This document shows positions 1 to 9,256 of a stretch of 64,000 bases of DNA, one piece after another. Location of the stretch: contig NZ_CP005083.1 of NCBI RefSeq assembly GCF_001563265.1, positions 1,491,001 through 1,555,000 on the forward strand, given 5' to 3'. This stretch comes from Sphingobium sp. TKS. Its GTDB lineage: Bacteria; Pseudomonadota; Alphaproteobacteria; Sphingomonadales; Sphingomonadaceae. Every line of letters starts with the position of its first letter. Position 1 is the stretch's first letter. The notes beneath the pieces were generated by a model, which saw nothing but the letters and a program-made list of their open reading frames with translations, did not search any database and was not told the DNA's origin. A program made the position numbers and the translations under genes.

Positions 1-2038
1 GTTGCAGTTCGAGCTGGAGCACGAACTTGTCGATGACCCGCGCCACGATTTCCGGTGGCAGATAGCCGAAGGGCACGATCGCATCGAGGCGGTTGCGGAA
101 TTCGGGGGTGAAGAGCTTCTTCACCGCATCTTCCTGCACATCCTCGCGGGTGAACTCGCCAAAGCCGATGCTCTCCTTCGCCATGTCCGATGCACCGGCA
201 TTGGTGGTCATGATGAGGATGGTGTTGCGAAAATCCACCGACTTGCCATGGTGATCGGTCAGGCGGCCATTGTCCATCACCTGCAACAATATGTTGAACA
301 GGTCAGGGTGAGCCTTTTCGACCTCATCGAGCAGCAGTACGCAGTGCGGATTCTGGTCGACCGCATCGGTCAGCAGGCCGCCCTGGTCATAACCGACATA
401 GCCCGGAGGCGCGCCGATCAGGCGGCTGACCGAGTGCCGTTCCATATATTCCGACATGTCGAACCGCTGGAGCGGGATGCCGAGCAGATGGGCGAGCTGA
501 CGCGCGACCTCCGTCTTGCCGACGCCGGTAGGGCCGGAGAAGAGATAGTTGCCGATCGGCTTGTCCGGATCGCGCAGGCCCGCCCGTGACAGCTTGATCG
601 CGCTGGACAGGACTTCGATTGCCCGGTTCTGGCCGAAGACGACGCGCTTCAAATCCGTGTCGAGCGTTTCCAGCACCGATTTGTCGTCCGCCGACACGGT
701 CTTGGGAGGGATGCGGGCCATGGTCGCGATGACCTGCTCGATCTCCTTGGGGGTGATCGTCTTCTTGCGCTTGCTGGGCACGACCAGCATCTGCATTGCG
801 CCGACCTCGTCGATCACGTCGATCGCCTTGTCGGGCAGCTTGCGATCATTGATGTAGCGCGCCGACAGTTCCACTGCCGCCTTGATCGCGTCGGGGGTGT
901 ATTTGACGTTGTGATGCTCCTCGAAGGCGCTGCGCAGCCCGGCGAGAATCTTGATCGTGTCCTCGATCGTGGGTTCGTTGACGTCGATCTTCTGGAACCG
1001 GCGCAACAGAGCGCGGTCCTTCTCGAAATGGTTGCGGAACTCCTTGTAGGTGGTCGAACCGATGCAGCGGATCGTGCCGCCCGACAGTGCGGGCTTCAGC
1101 AGGTTCGATGCATCCATCGCGCCGCCAGAGGTAGCGCCCGCGCCGATGACGGTGTGGATCTCATCGATGAAGAGGACCGCATGCGGCATTTTTTCCAGCT
1201 CGGTCACGACTGCCTTCAGCCGTTCCTCGAAATCGCCGCGATAGCGGGTGCCGGCCAGCAGCGCGCCCATGTCGAGCGAGTAGATCACCGCTTCCTTCAG
1301 GACATCGGGAACCTCGCCCTCGACGATCTTGCGTGCCAGACCTTCCGCGATGGCAGTCTTGCCCACGCCCGGATCGCCCACATAAAGCGGGTTGTTCTTC
1401 GACCGCCGGCAGAGGATCTGGATCGTCCGGTCGACTTCGGATGCGCGGCCGATCAGCGGGTCAACCTTGCCCCGCGCCGCCTTTTCATTGAGGTTGACGG
1501 TGAACTGCTCCAAGGCACTGTCCTTCTTGCCCTTGCTGTCCTGCACCTTCTTTTCCTCTTCCTGAGCGCCCTTGGTCTCGCGCTGCTCAGGGATGGCCGT
1601 GCCCTTGCCGACGCCGTGGCTGATGTAGCTGACCGCATCCAGGCGGCTCATGTCCTGCTGCTGGAGGAAGTATACGGCATAGCTTTCCCGCTCGGAAAAG
1701 AGCGCGACGAGGACGTTTGCGCCCGTCACTTCATCTTTGCCGGAGGATTGGACGTGCAGGATCGCGCGCTGGACCACCCGCTGGAAGCCGCTGGTGGGGG
1801 AGGGGTCGCTGGCCCCTTCGACCTTCAGGCTGTCCAGTTCGGAGTCGAGATATTGCGTCACGGCGTCGCTCAACTCGCCAAGTTCCACGCCGCAGGCCTG
1901 CATCACCTTCGACGCATGTTCATCGTCGATCAGCGCGAGCAGCAGATGCTCCAGCGTCGCATATTCGTGACGACGCTCTGAAGCGTGGGTCAGCGCATTA
2001 TGCAGGGTGGTTTCAAGGGCGGGTGCGAAAGATGGCAT
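1..2038 (-). CDS. clpA: ATP-dependent Clp protease ATP-binding subunit ClpA (3' end cut by window)
   Basis: This is the unfoldase that feeds substrates to ClpP. About 679 residues are present; the C-terminal part lies outside the window. The order read on the minus strand is an N-terminal Clp repeat domain (about residues 1-140), a first AAA+ module with Walker A GDPGVGKT near residue 221 and Walker B LFIDEIH near 286, a short linker, and a second AAA+ module with Walker A GPTGVGKT near residue 501 followed by SEYMERHSVSRLIG. The short linker without a long coiled-coil middle domain argues for ClpA rather than ClpB. The start is the ATG whose complement ends at 2038. No clpS is visible upstream, although it often neighbours clpA. 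Confidence 0.96.
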   Translation of the reverse strand, partial: MPSFAPALETTLHNALTHASERRHEYATLEHLLLALIDDEHASKVMQACGVELGELSDAVTQYLDSELDSLKVEGASDPSPTSGFQRVVQRAILHVQSSGKDEVTGANVLVALFSERESYAVYFLQQQDMSRLDAVSYISHGVGKGTAIPEQRETKGAQEEEKKVQDSKGKKDSALEQFTVNLNEKAARGKVDPLIGRASEVDRTIQILCRRSKNNPLYVGDPGVGKTAIAEGLARKIVEGEVPDVLKEAVIYSLDMGALLAGTRYRGDFEERLKAVVTELEKMPHAVLFIDEIHTVIGAGATSGGAMDASNLLKPALSGGTIRCIGSTTYKEFRNHFEKDRALLRRFQKIDVNEPTIEDTIKILAGLRSAFEEHHNVKYTPDAIKAAVELSARYINDRKLPDKAIDVIDEVGAMQMLVVPSKRKKTITPKEIEQVIATMARIPPKTVSADDKSVLETLDTDLKRVVFGQNRAIEVLSSAIKLSRAGLRDPDKPIGNYLFSGPTGVGKTEVARQLAHLLGIPLQRFDMSEYMERHSVSRLIGAPPGYVGYDQGGLLTDAVDQNPHCVLLLDEVEKAHPDLFNILLQVMDNGRLTDHHGKSVDFRNTILIMTTNAGASDMAKESIGFGEFTREDVQEDAVKKLFTPEFRNRLDAIVPFGYLPPEIVARVIDKFVLQLELQ

Positions 2039-2195
2039 GTCTTTTATACTCCTGACCCCAAAGAGGGGCTGTACTTGAACCATATGTCGGCATTGCTCGA
2101 CGGCGGATCAAGATGGGCATCTCGACCACCGGAATTGCCAGACTGCCCGTGCCCGGTGGAGCCTTTGGCAAGGCCGCAGAGGGCGGGGCGCGGGT

Positions 2196-2393
2196 TCATC
2201 GCTTGAATAACGCCTCAGCACTTGCTTTGTGGTTAACGGCGCTTTCAATCTTTGATTGGATTCGGGCGATTTCGCCCTCCAGCGCTATGATGCGCGCTTC
2301 CAGATCGGCCACGGAAAGTGGGCCCAGATCCTGTCGGAGCAGTTGGGCCAGCGGATCATCAGCCTTTCTCGGCAGATCGTTATCCATGTCCAT
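2196..2393 (-). CDS. DUF1192 family small protein
   Basis: A 65-residue acidic protein that begins MDMDNDLPRKADDPL. It matches the short alphaproteobacterial DUF1192 family, whose hallmark is an N-terminal DLPRKxDDPL stretch followed by a helix rich in E, A, I and R (SVADLEARIIALEGEIARI), which looks like a short coiled coil. It ends SAVNHKASAEALFKR. The function of the family is not established. A second Met at 2387 is an alternative start. It is transcribed divergently from the quinone oxidoreductase, with under 100 bp between the starts. Confidence 0.8.
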   Translation of the reverse strand: MDMDNDLPRKADDPLAQLLRQDLGPLSVADLEARIIALEGEIARIQSKIESAVNHKASAEALFKR

Positions 2394-2489
2394 GTCGTGC
2401 AATGTTGACCCTGCGGACCAGTCTGTCAATAAGGCCTTCATTCCGCCCGTCGATTTAGGTGCGGTGCAACATTTGCCGCGGGGGCAGCA

Positions 2490-3509
2490 ATGGCTATCGA
2501 AGGCCCAGGGCCGAACGAAACAGTGCCGAGCGAAATGACGGCGATCGGCATAAAGGTTCCGGGCGGGCCGGATGCGCTGGCGCCAGAGCGGCGGCCGGTT
2601 CCCGTGCCTGGTCCCGATGAAGTGCTGATCAAGGTCGCGGCGGCCGGGATCAATCGCCCGGACGTGATGCAGCGCCAGGGCAAATATCCGCCGCCGCCGG
2701 GCGCTTCGGACATTCCGGGGCTGGAGGTTTCGGGCGTGATTGTCGCTGCGGGCGGGAGCGCCGGGCAGCTTGTCGGCCGCCGGGTCTGCGCTCTGCTGCC
2801 GGGCGGGGGCTATGCTGAATATGCGGTCGCGCCGGCGGGCCAATGCCTGCCCGTGCCGGACGATTATGATCTGGTGGAGGCGGCGGCACTGCCGGAGACG
2901 CTGTTCACCGTGTGGAGCAACCTGTTCGAGCGCGCCTATGTGGTCGAGGGTGACATCGTGCTGGTCCATGGCGGCGCCAGCGGTATCGGCACCATGGCGA
3001 TCACGCTCTGCAAGCTGTTCGACATTGCCATCATCGTGACCTGCGGCAGCGATGAAAAATGCGAACAGGCCAAGGGCTGGGGCGCGGATCATGCGATCAA
3101 TTACCGCACCCAGGACTATGTCGAGGAGGTCAAGCGGATCACTGGCGGGCAGGGGGTGCAGGCGGTCCTGGACATGGTTGGCGGCGCCTATGTTCCGCGC
3201 AATATCCAGTGCCTGGCCGAAGATGGGCGCCATGTATCCATCGCCGTGATGAGCGGGGCCAAAACGGAAGTCTTCATTCCCACGATCATGAGCAAGCGGC
3301 TGACCCTGACGGGATCGACGCTGCGGCCGCGATCGGTGGCGTTCAAGAGCCTGGTGGCGGATGAGCTGATGCGGGTGGTGTGGACCTTCATCGAACAGGG
3401 CAAGTTGCGGCCTGCGATAGACAGCCGCTTTCCCCTGGTGGAAGCTGCAAAGGCCCATGGGCGCATGGATGCGGGCGACCATTTCGGGAAGATCGTGTTG
3501 ACGGTTTGA
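2490..3509 (+). CDS. NAD(P)H-quinone oxidoreductase, PIG3-type zinc-independent MDR family
   Basis: A medium-chain dehydrogenase/reductase of 339 residues. The GroES-like N-terminal half carries AAGINRPDVMQRQGKYPPPP, typical of the TP53I3/PIG3-like quinone oxidoreductases, and the Rossmann half carries HGGASGIGTMAITL. No structural zinc cysteine cluster is visible, as expected for this branch. It probably reduces quinones or reactive enals with NADPH in the cytoplasm. The ATG at 2490 is preceded by a G-rich stretch (GCGGGGGCAG); an alternative ATG at 2535 would fit the family N-terminus (MTAIGIK) but has a weaker ribosome site. It stands alone, divergent from the DUF1192 gene. Confidence 0.88.
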   Translation: MAIEGPGPNETVPSEMTAIGIKVPGGPDALAPERRPVPVPGPDEVLIKVAAAGINRPDVMQRQGKYPPPPGASDIPGLEVSGVIVAAGGSAGQLVGRRVCALLPGGGYAEYAVAPAGQCLPVPDDYDLVEAAALPETLFTVWSNLFERAYVVEGDIVLVHGGASGIGTMAITLCKLFDIAIIVTCGSDEKCEQAKGWGADHAINYRTQDYVEEVKRITGGQGVQAVLDMVGGAYVPRNIQCLAEDGRHVSIAVMSGAKTEVFIPTIMSKRLTLTGSTLRPRSVAFKSLVADELMRVVWTFIEQGKLRPAIDSRFPLVEAAKAHGRMDAGDHFGKIVLTV

Positions 3510-3664
3510 CGGGTGGCGGAGGGTCTGTCTTTCGCTGGGATGACGATATTATCAAACGTCCATTTTTGGCCAAAACCGTAGCATTTCCGTCACATTCGCT
3601 GCGGAGTTGTAACATAGACCGGCTATGGATTCGCTCCTGAGAGAAACTGCTCAGGGGTCGTATC

Positions 3665-4528
3665 ATGAACGTCATCACACGCCTGCCTTTCCTGGCGGAG
3701 TTGGACGATGGCGCCGACGACAAGTTCGCCATTCCCGAACGGGAAGGGAAGCGTCGCCGCTATCGCACGATCTGGATTTCGGACATTCACCTCGGCACGC
3801 GCGGCTGCAACGCGAAGATGCTGATCGACTTCCTCGACAGCGTCGATAGCGACACCATGTATCTGGTGGGTGACATCATCGACGGTTGGCGGCTTAAAAG
3901 GCGCTTCTACTGGCCCGCCGCGCATAATGACGTGGTGTGGCGCGTGATGAAGCGCGCCAAGCGCGGCACTCGCGTCATCTACATCCCCGGCAATCATGAC
4001 GAGATGTTCCGCCAGTTCACCGGCCTCAGCTTCGGCGGCGTCGAAATCCGGCGCAAGGCGATCCATGAGACGGTTGATGGCCGCAAGCTGCTGGTCCTGC
4101 ACGGTGATGAATTCGACACGATCATGCTCGCGCACCGCTGGCTCGCCTTCATCGGTGATGCCGCCTATACCATGTTGATGCGCGTCAATATCATTGTGAA
4201 CGCGGTGCGTCAGCGCATGGGCCTGCCCTATTGGTCGCTCAGCAAGATGGCCAAGCACAAGGTCAAGAACGCTGTCGAGTTCATCTCCCGCTTCGAGGAA
4301 GTGGTGGCGCATGAAGCCGGATCGCGCGGCGTCGACGGGGTGGTCTGCGGCCATATCCACAATGCCGAAATCCGCGAGATCGCCGGCGTCGAATATTATA
4401 ATGACGGCGATTGGGTGGAAGGCTGCACCGCTTTGGTCGAGCATTTCGACGGCCGGATGGAAGTGCTGCACTGGGCCGACGAGATCGCCAGGCGCACCGC
4501 CGAAGAACCCTCGCGGATCGCAGCCTGA
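3665..4528 (+). CDS. Calcineurin-like metallophosphoesterase, LpxH-like (UDP-2,3-diacylglucosamine diphosphatase family)
   Basis: A 287-residue binuclear metallophosphoesterase. All metal-binding blocks are present: SDIH (D40, H42), GDIID (D70), GNHD (110-112), HGDEFD (H146) and GHIH (H230, H232). The segment after HGDEFD, with HRWLAFIGDAAYTM, matches the alphaproteobacterial proteins usually annotated as LpxH-like UDP-2,3-diacylglucosamine diphosphatases. The gene immediately downstream is a GT4 glycosyltransferase with a 14-bp gap, which suggests a joint role in glycolipid or cell-surface synthesis. Sphingomonads carry glycosphingolipids instead of LPS, so a strict lipid A role is doubtful here; the substrate is inferred, not shown. 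Confidence 0.85.
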   Translation: MNVITRLPFLAELDDGADDKFAIPEREGKRRRYRTIWISDIHLGTRGCNAKMLIDFLDSVDSDTMYLVGDIIDGWRLKRRFYWPAAHNDVVWRVMKRAKRGTRVIYIPGNHDEMFRQFTGLSFGGVEIRRKAIHETVDGRKLLVLHGDEFDTIMLAHRWLAFIGDAAYTMLMRVNIIVNAVRQRMGLPYWSLSKMAKHKVKNAVEFISRFEEVVAHEAGSRGVDGVVCGHIHNAEIREIAGVEYYNDGDWVEGCTALVEHFDGRMEVLHWADEIARRTAEEPSRIAA

Positions 4529-4542
4529 CGGGAGGAGAGCCG

Positions 4543-5586
4543 ATGCGCCCACCCCCCATGCGTATCATCATCATTACCGACGCCTGGAGCCCGCAGGTGA
4601 ACGGCGTTGTCCGGACCCTCCAGACCATGCAGGCGGAACTGGAAAAGATGGGGCATGAGGTGAAGGTGATCTCGCCCGATCTCTTTGGCTCCATTCCTTG
4701 TCCGACCTATCCGGAAATCCGTCTGGCCTTCGTCCGGTCGACCATTATGGGCCAGATGATCGCGGCCTTTCGTCCCGATGCGATCCATCTGGCGACTGAA
4801 GGTCCGCTCTGCCTTGCGGCCCGGCGCTGGTGCCTGCGCAGCGGCATCCGCTTCACCACCGCCTATCACACGCATTTCCCAGACTATGTGGCGCAGCGTA
4901 CCGGCCTGCCCGCAGCCTGGTTCTGGCGCTATATCCGCTGGTTTCATGGCCCTGCCGAAGCGGTGCTGGTGTCGACCCGTTCGGTGCGGCAGCAACTCCG
5001 CGCCCATGGGCTGGCACAGGTGCGCGCCTGGGGCCGGGGAGTGGACCTTGCCGCCTTCACGCCACAAGCGACGCCGCCCGCCGCCTTTGCCGACCTGCCG
5101 CGTCCGATCCAGCTCTATGTCGGGCGGGTCGCGATCGAGAAGAATCTGGAAGCCTTCCTCGCCAGCGAGCATCCCGGCACCAAGGTCGTGGTGGGTGACG
5201 GCCCGGCCCGCGCCATGCTGGAAAAAGCTTATCCGCAGGCGCATTTTCTGGGGCCGATGTTCGGCACCGATCTGGCCGGCGCTTATGCCGGTGCCGATGT
5301 CTTCGTCTTTCCCAGCCGCACCGATACTTTCGGCCTGGTCATGATCGAGGCGCTGGCTTGCGGCACGCCGGTGGCGGCCTATCCCGTCACCGGCCCTGTC
5401 GACATCGTCACCCCGGAAACCGGCGCATTGTCCGACCGGCTGGAGCATGCCATCGCCGCCGCGCTCCTCTGCGACCGCGAAATCTGCGCCGCCTATGGCC
5501 GGAGCTTTAGCTGGGAACGCAGCGCGCAGGAATTTCTGACCGGCCTGCACAATATCGATCCCCAGGCGCTCGACAGCGCCGCCTGA
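4543..5586 (+). CDS. Glycosyltransferase family 4 (GT-B fold)
   Basis: A 347-residue retaining glycosyltransferase. The N-terminal domain starts RIIIITDAWSPQVNGVVRTL, the glycine-rich acceptor-side motif of GT4 enzymes that act on lipids (SqdX/PimB-like). The C-terminal domain has the E-x7-E type signature in SRTDTFGLVMIEALACG near residues 257-276. The start at 4543 is set by GGAGGAG at 4531-4537; the frame is open further upstream, but that would overlap the phosphoesterase. It is co-transcribed with that gene. A nucleotide-sugar-dependent lipid glycosyltransferase is likely; donor and acceptor cannot be read from sequence. Confidence 0.88.
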   Translation: MRPPPMRIIIITDAWSPQVNGVVRTLQTMQAELEKMGHEVKVISPDLFGSIPCPTYPEIRLAFVRSTIMGQMIAAFRPDAIHLATEGPLCLAARRWCLRSGIRFTTAYHTHFPDYVAQRTGLPAAWFWRYIRWFHGPAEAVLVSTRSVRQQLRAHGLAQVRAWGRGVDLAAFTPQATPPAAFADLPRPIQLYVGRVAIEKNLEAFLASEHPGTKVVVGDGPARAMLEKAYPQAHFLGPMFGTDLAGAYAGADVFVFPSRTDTFGLVMIEALACGTPVAAYPVTGPVDIVTPETGALSDRLEHAIAAALLCDREICAAYGRSFSWERSAQEFLTGLHNIDPQALDSAA

Positions 5587-5635
5587 CGCTTTTCCTTGCC
5601 CGGCGGGGCGGGATGCACTATCTCAGGTCGGGCGT

Positions 5636-5668
5636 GGCCGCCCTGCTTGGGCGGCCCTTATCGTTTTT
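5636..5668 (+). terminator. Probable Rho-independent terminator after the glycosyltransferase
   Basis: GGCCGCCC, loop TGCTT, GGGCGGCC, then CTTATCGTTTTT. The stem is perfect over 8 bp, but the T-run is offset from it. It lies between the glycosyltransferase stop and the trcR start. Confidence 0.55.
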
Positions 5669-5696
5669 AAGCGCCGTTTTATGCCGGAGAATTCCC

Positions 5697-6395
5697 GTGT
5701 CCCAGCCTCTCATGCCCCATGCGACAGCCAGTTGGCTGGTCGACAACACCGCGCTGAGCTTCGACCAGATTGCGGAGTTTTGCGGGCTGCACATCCTGGA
5801 AGTGCAGGCGATTGCCGACGATACCGCAGGCACCAAATATACCGGCCGCGATCCGGTCCGCGCCCATGAAATCACGATGGAGGAAATCCACAAGGGCGAG
5901 TCCAATCCGGACTATCGGCTCAAGATGCTCAAAGGCCCGGAGCCGGTCCGCCGGACCAAGGGGCCGCGCTACACCCCCGTCAGCAAGCGCCAGGATAAGC
6001 CCGATGGCATCGCCTGGATCTTGCGCAACCACCCCGAAATTTCGGACGGCGCGATCGGCAAGCTGATCGGCACCACCCGCACCACCATCGCCGCGATCCG
6101 CGACCGCACGCATTGGAACATCTCCAACATCGTGCCCAAGGACCCGGTGACGCTCGGTCTCTGCTCGCAGCGGGAACTGGACGCGCTGGTGACGAAGGCG
6201 GCGAAGAAGGCGGGCATCGAAGCGCCCACCGATTCGCGTCTGGACGGCGACCGCGAGGCGTTGATCAACGAACTGCGCCGTGAGCGCGAGGACGCCACCC
6301 GCCGCGCGGAAGAGGCGCTCAAGAGCGAGTCCGATTTCATTTCGGGCGCCGCGAAGATCCTCGATCCGTTCAGCGACAATAAGGGTCACATTTGA
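5697..6395 (+). CDS. trcR: Cell-cycle transcriptional regulator TrcR (DUF1013)
   Basis: A 232-residue protein of the DUF1013 family, annotated in alphaproteobacteria as the cell-cycle regulator TrcR. It contains two helix-turn-helix-like segments: LVDNTALSFDQIAEFCGLH near the N-terminus and DGAIGKLIGTTRTTIAAIRD in the middle. The C-terminal part (LINELRREREDATRRAEEAL) looks coiled-coil, and the protein ends DPFSDNKGHI. The chosen start is GTG at 5697 behind GGAGA at 5686-5690; ATG at 5712 is an alternative, and a longer frame from 5613 has no supporting ribosome site. The gene is monocistronic and ends before a strong terminator. Confidence 0.85.
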   Translation: MSQPLMPHATASWLVDNTALSFDQIAEFCGLHILEVQAIADDTAGTKYTGRDPVRAHEITMEEIHKGESNPDYRLKMLKGPEPVRRTKGPRYTPVSKRQDKPDGIAWILRNHPEISDGAIGKLIGTTRTTIAAIRDRTHWNISNIVPKDPVTLGLCSQRELDALVTKAAKKAGIEAPTDSRLDGDREALINELRREREDATRRAEEALKSESDFISGAAKILDPFSDNKGHI

Positions 6396-6445
6396 TGCCG
6401 TAACGTCATTCCGCCAGAGGTGGAGTGACGACCGGATGCTCATGC

Positions 6446-6484
6446 AAAAGGGCCGCGCCTTGACCGCAAGGCGCGGCCCTTTTT
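6446..6484 (+). terminator. Strong Rho-independent terminator after trcR
   Basis: The stem AAAAGGGCCGCGCCTT pairs perfectly with its complement around the loop GACCGC, and the 3' arm ends in TTTT. With A-tract and T-tract on the two sides it could also work in reverse. Confidence 0.88.
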
Positions 6485-6534
6485 GTCGTGCTTGACGCTT
6501 GCGTAAAGGGAAGGCGTAACTTACACCTGTACAA

Positions 6535-8241
6535 ATGGAGAGCAGCGAAAATATCTGGAAAACCCGCTATAATCACCCCTCCGCCTGGGAACAGACATTC
6601 CCGCCCTTGTCGATGGTGGACATGGTGGCGAACAGCGCCACGGCCAAGCCGGATGCGGTGATGATCGATTTCATGGGTCGCAAGACGACCTATGACGCGA
6701 TGTTCCATATCATCCGGCGGATCGCCAGGGGATTGCAGGATCTGGGCGTCCGGAAGGGCGATCGGGTCGGGCTCTATCTGCCCAATGTCCCCCATTATGT
6801 CGCGGCCTATTATGGCGCGATGATGGCCGGGGCGACGGTCGTCAATTACTCCCCTCTCTACACCGCCGCCGAACTGGAACATCAGGTCGAGGACAGCGGC
6901 ACCAACATCCTCTTTACCCTGTCGGCCAAGGCGCTGCTGCCCACGGCGCTGAAAGTGCTGGACAATAGCAGCCTTGAGCGACTGGTCGTCGGCTGCGTCG
7001 CGGAAGTCCTGCCACCCGCCAAATCGGTGCTGTTCCGCCTGTTCAAGCGCAAGGAGACCGCCACGGTCCCGCACGACCCGCGCATTACTCATTATGCCGA
7101 CCTGCTGCGCCATGGCGAGAACCCCACGCCGGTCGCGATCGACCCGGAACAGGACATCGCCCTGCTGCAATATACCGGCGGCACCACAGGCCGGCCTAAG
7201 GGCGCGATGCTGACCCATCAGAACCTCACCGCCAATGCGCGGCAGGTCCGCTTGATCGACCCGCATCCCGAGGCGCCCGACCGCATATTGGCGGTGCTGC
7301 CCTTCTTCCACGTCTTCGCCAACACCTGCGTCCTCAACCGCACGGTGCTGAACGGCGGCGAGATGGTGATGCTGCCGCGCTTCGAGGGCACGCAGGTGCT
7401 GGCCGCGATCCAGCGGACCAAGGCGACGTCGCTGCCCGGTGTGCCGACCATGTACCAGGCGCTGCTGGATCATCCTGCCACGCCCAATATCGACTTTTCC
7501 TCCCTGCGCCTGTGCATTTCCGGCGGCGCGCCCTTGCCGCTGGAGGTCAAGCAGCGGTTCGAGGCGATGACCCACAGCAAGCTGGTCGAAGGCTATGGCC
7601 TCACCGAAAGCAGCCCGGTCGTCTGCTCCAACCCCTATGAGGGGCTCAACAAGTCCGGCACCGTGGGGCAGCCGGTCCCCGGCACCCGCGTCAAGCTGGT
7701 CGACCGCGAGGACCCGACCCGTCCGCCGCCCGAAGGTGAACCGGGCGAGCTGGTCTTTGCCGGGCCGCAGATCATGAAGGGCTATTGGCAGCGGCCTGAC
7801 GCCGATCTGGAGGTGTTCGTCGACGGCTGGCTGCGCACCGGCGATGTCGGGTTGATCGACGAGGACGGCTATGTGAAGATCGTCGACCGGTTGAAGGACA
7901 TGATCGCCGTGGGCGGGTTCAAGGTCTTTCCCAGCGAGGTCGAGAAGATTCTCTACCACCATCCGGCGGTCAAGGAAGCGCTGGTGATCGGCATTCCCGA
8001 CCATTATCGCGGCGAGTGCCCGAAGGCCTTCGTCACCTTGCAGGAGGGCTTTGGCATCGACGGCGCCGCGCTCAAGGAGTGGCTGAACCCGCAATTGGGC
8101 AAGCATGAGAAGGTATGCGAGGTGGAGGTGCGCCTCAACCTGCCCAAGACGCTGGTCGGCAAGCTGTCCCGCAAGGAACTGGTGGCCGAAGAGCGTGCCA
8201 AGGCGGAAGCGGCAACGCCGCAGACTGGAACCGCGGGCTGA
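6535..8241 (+). CDS. fadD: Long-chain fatty acid--CoA ligase (AMP-forming)
   Basis: A 568-residue member of the acyl-adenylate-forming family that activates fatty acids to acyl-CoA for beta-oxidation or lipid synthesis. The P-loop-like AMP motif YTGGTTGRPKG is at 213-223. Further on are the acyl-adenylate motif EGYGLTESSPV, the TGDVGLIDEDGY hinge region, and the C-terminal KIVDRLKDMIAVGGFKVFP with the hinge and catalytic lysine region (LSRKEL). The length agrees with FadD. The ATG is preceded by ACCTGTACAA with no purine-rich ribosome site, so translation may be leaderless or weak. It stands between the trcR terminator and msrA. Confidence 0.92.
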   Translation: MESSENIWKTRYNHPSAWEQTFPPLSMVDMVANSATAKPDAVMIDFMGRKTTYDAMFHIIRRIARGLQDLGVRKGDRVGLYLPNVPHYVAAYYGAMMAGATVVNYSPLYTAAELEHQVEDSGTNILFTLSAKALLPTALKVLDNSSLERLVVGCVAEVLPPAKSVLFRLFKRKETATVPHDPRITHYADLLRHGENPTPVAIDPEQDIALLQYTGGTTGRPKGAMLTHQNLTANARQVRLIDPHPEAPDRILAVLPFFHVFANTCVLNRTVLNGGEMVMLPRFEGTQVLAAIQRTKATSLPGVPTMYQALLDHPATPNIDFSSLRLCISGGAPLPLEVKQRFEAMTHSKLVEGYGLTESSPVVCSNPYEGLNKSGTVGQPVPGTRVKLVDREDPTRPPPEGEPGELVFAGPQIMKGYWQRPDADLEVFVDGWLRTGDVGLIDEDGYVKIVDRLKDMIAVGGFKVFPSEVEKILYHHPAVKEALVIGIPDHYRGECPKAFVTLQEGFGIDGAALKEWLNPQLGKHEKVCEVEVRLNLPKTLVGKLSRKELVAEERAKAEAATPQTGTAG

Positions 8242-8298
8242 TCCTTCCTATCTGTGCGGTCGACGCAAGGACAGTTGGGCAAGGACAAGGACGCAAAC

Positions 8299-8832
8299 AT
8301 GGCCGAAGAAATCGCAACTCTGGCTGGCGGCTGCTTCTGGTGCACAGAGGCGGTGTATCAGAATCTGAAGGGCGTGAAGGCCGTGGAAAGCGGCTATATC
8401 GGCGGCGCGCTGCCCAACCCGAGCTATGAACAGGTCTGTTCGGGCGCCACCGGCCATGCCGAGGCGATCCGCATCACCTATGATCCCACGGTCATCGGCT
8501 ATGGCGACCTGCTGGACATTTTCTTCGCGACCCATGACCCGACGACGCTCAACCGTCAGGGCAATGACATCGGCACGCAATATCGCTCGGCCATCTTCCC
8601 CCATTCGCCCGAACAGGCGGCGGAAGCGAAGATGGGCATCGAGCGCGCCCAGGCGGATCAGACGAATCCGATCGTCACGGCCATCGAACCCGACGCTCCC
8701 TGGTATCCGGCGGAGGATTATCACCAGAAATATTGGGAACGGGTGGGGGATCGGAATCCCTATTGCATGGCGGTGATCCCGCCCAAGCTGGCCAAGCTGC
8801 GCAAGGGCTTTGCCGAACGTATCGAAGCCTGA
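8299..8832 (+). CDS. msrA: Peptide-methionine (S)-S-oxide reductase MsrA
   Basis: A 177-residue MsrA that repairs oxidised methionine. The catalytic motif GGCFWC is at residues 10-15 with nucleophile Cys12, followed by [14 protein letters not shown] and YRSAIF, both typical of the family, and the late YHQKY block. It is a single-domain form without MsrB. The ATG at 8299 follows AAGGACG; the frame is open 45 bp further upstream, but that extension is not conserved-looking. It lies 57 bp after the acyl-CoA ligase and may be read through from it. Confidence 0.95.
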   Translation: MAEEIATLAGGCFWCTEAVYQNLKGVKAVESGYIGGALPNPSYEQVCSGATGHAEAIRITYDPTVIGYGDLLDIFFATHDPTTLNRQGNDIGTQYRSAIFPHSPEQAAEAKMGIERAQADQTNPIVTAIEPDAPWYPAEDYHQKYWERVGDRNPYCMAVIPPKLAKLRKGFAERIEA

Positions 8833-8907
8833 ACCGTTCGTCGCCCACGGCTTGCCCTTGCCGCCAGCGTCTCTAAGCTGGCGAGGAAGACAAGCCGGGG
8901 AAGATAT

Positions 8908-9174
8908 ATGAACAAGATCGGATTGATGGCCGCGCCGGCTTTGTTGCTGCTCCTGCCGGGCTGCATCGCGCGGACGGCGGCCAATATCGTGACGGCACCG
9001 GTGCGCGCGGGCAGTCAGGTGGTCGACTGGAGCACCACCAGCCAGGAAGAAGCCGACCGCAATTACGGCCGCAAGATGCGCAAGCAGGAAGCGCGCGAAG
9101 CCCGTGAACGGAAGAAAGAGGAAGAGCGTCGCCGCCGCGAATGCCGCGATGCGGGCTACGATAATTGCGGGTAG
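8908..9174 (+). CDS. Small basic lipoprotein, function unknown
   Basis: An 88-residue protein with a signal peptide ending in a lipobox, LLPG-C19 (MNKIGLMAAPALLLLLPGC). The mature part begins with a short hydrophobic/amphipathic stretch and continues as a highly charged K/E/R helix (EAREARERKKEEERRRREC), then ends DAGYDNCG with two further cysteines. I do not recognise a named family. Lipoproteins of this shape are common in sphingomonads. It has its own position between msrA and the convergent tsaC. Confidence 0.7.
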   Translation: MNKIGLMAAPALLLLLPGCIARTAANIVTAPVRAGSQVVDWSTTSQEEADRNYGRKMRKQEAREARERKKEEERRRRECRDAGYDNCG

Positions 9175-9203
9175 GGCGGTAGTTACCTTGCCGTGAGAAG
9201 GGC

Positions 9204-9230
9204 CGTGTTCCTGCCTGCGTAGGAACACGA
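9204..9230. repeat. Dispersed palindrome, family A (half copy)
   Basis: CGTGTTCCTGCC-TGCGTAGGAACACGA is an imperfect palindrome between the convergent lipoprotein and tsaC genes. The same core recurs at 18137, 19723, 48036-48125 and 58701-58796. Confidence 0.75.
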
Positions 9231-9256
9231 AGTTGCTTAAATCTTAGGTCAGTCGA

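Noticed and set aside
3510..3664. Possible small RNA between the quinone oxidoreductase and phosphoesterase genes
   Set aside because: Only a half copy of repeat family B and no terminator or promoter pair could be recognised.
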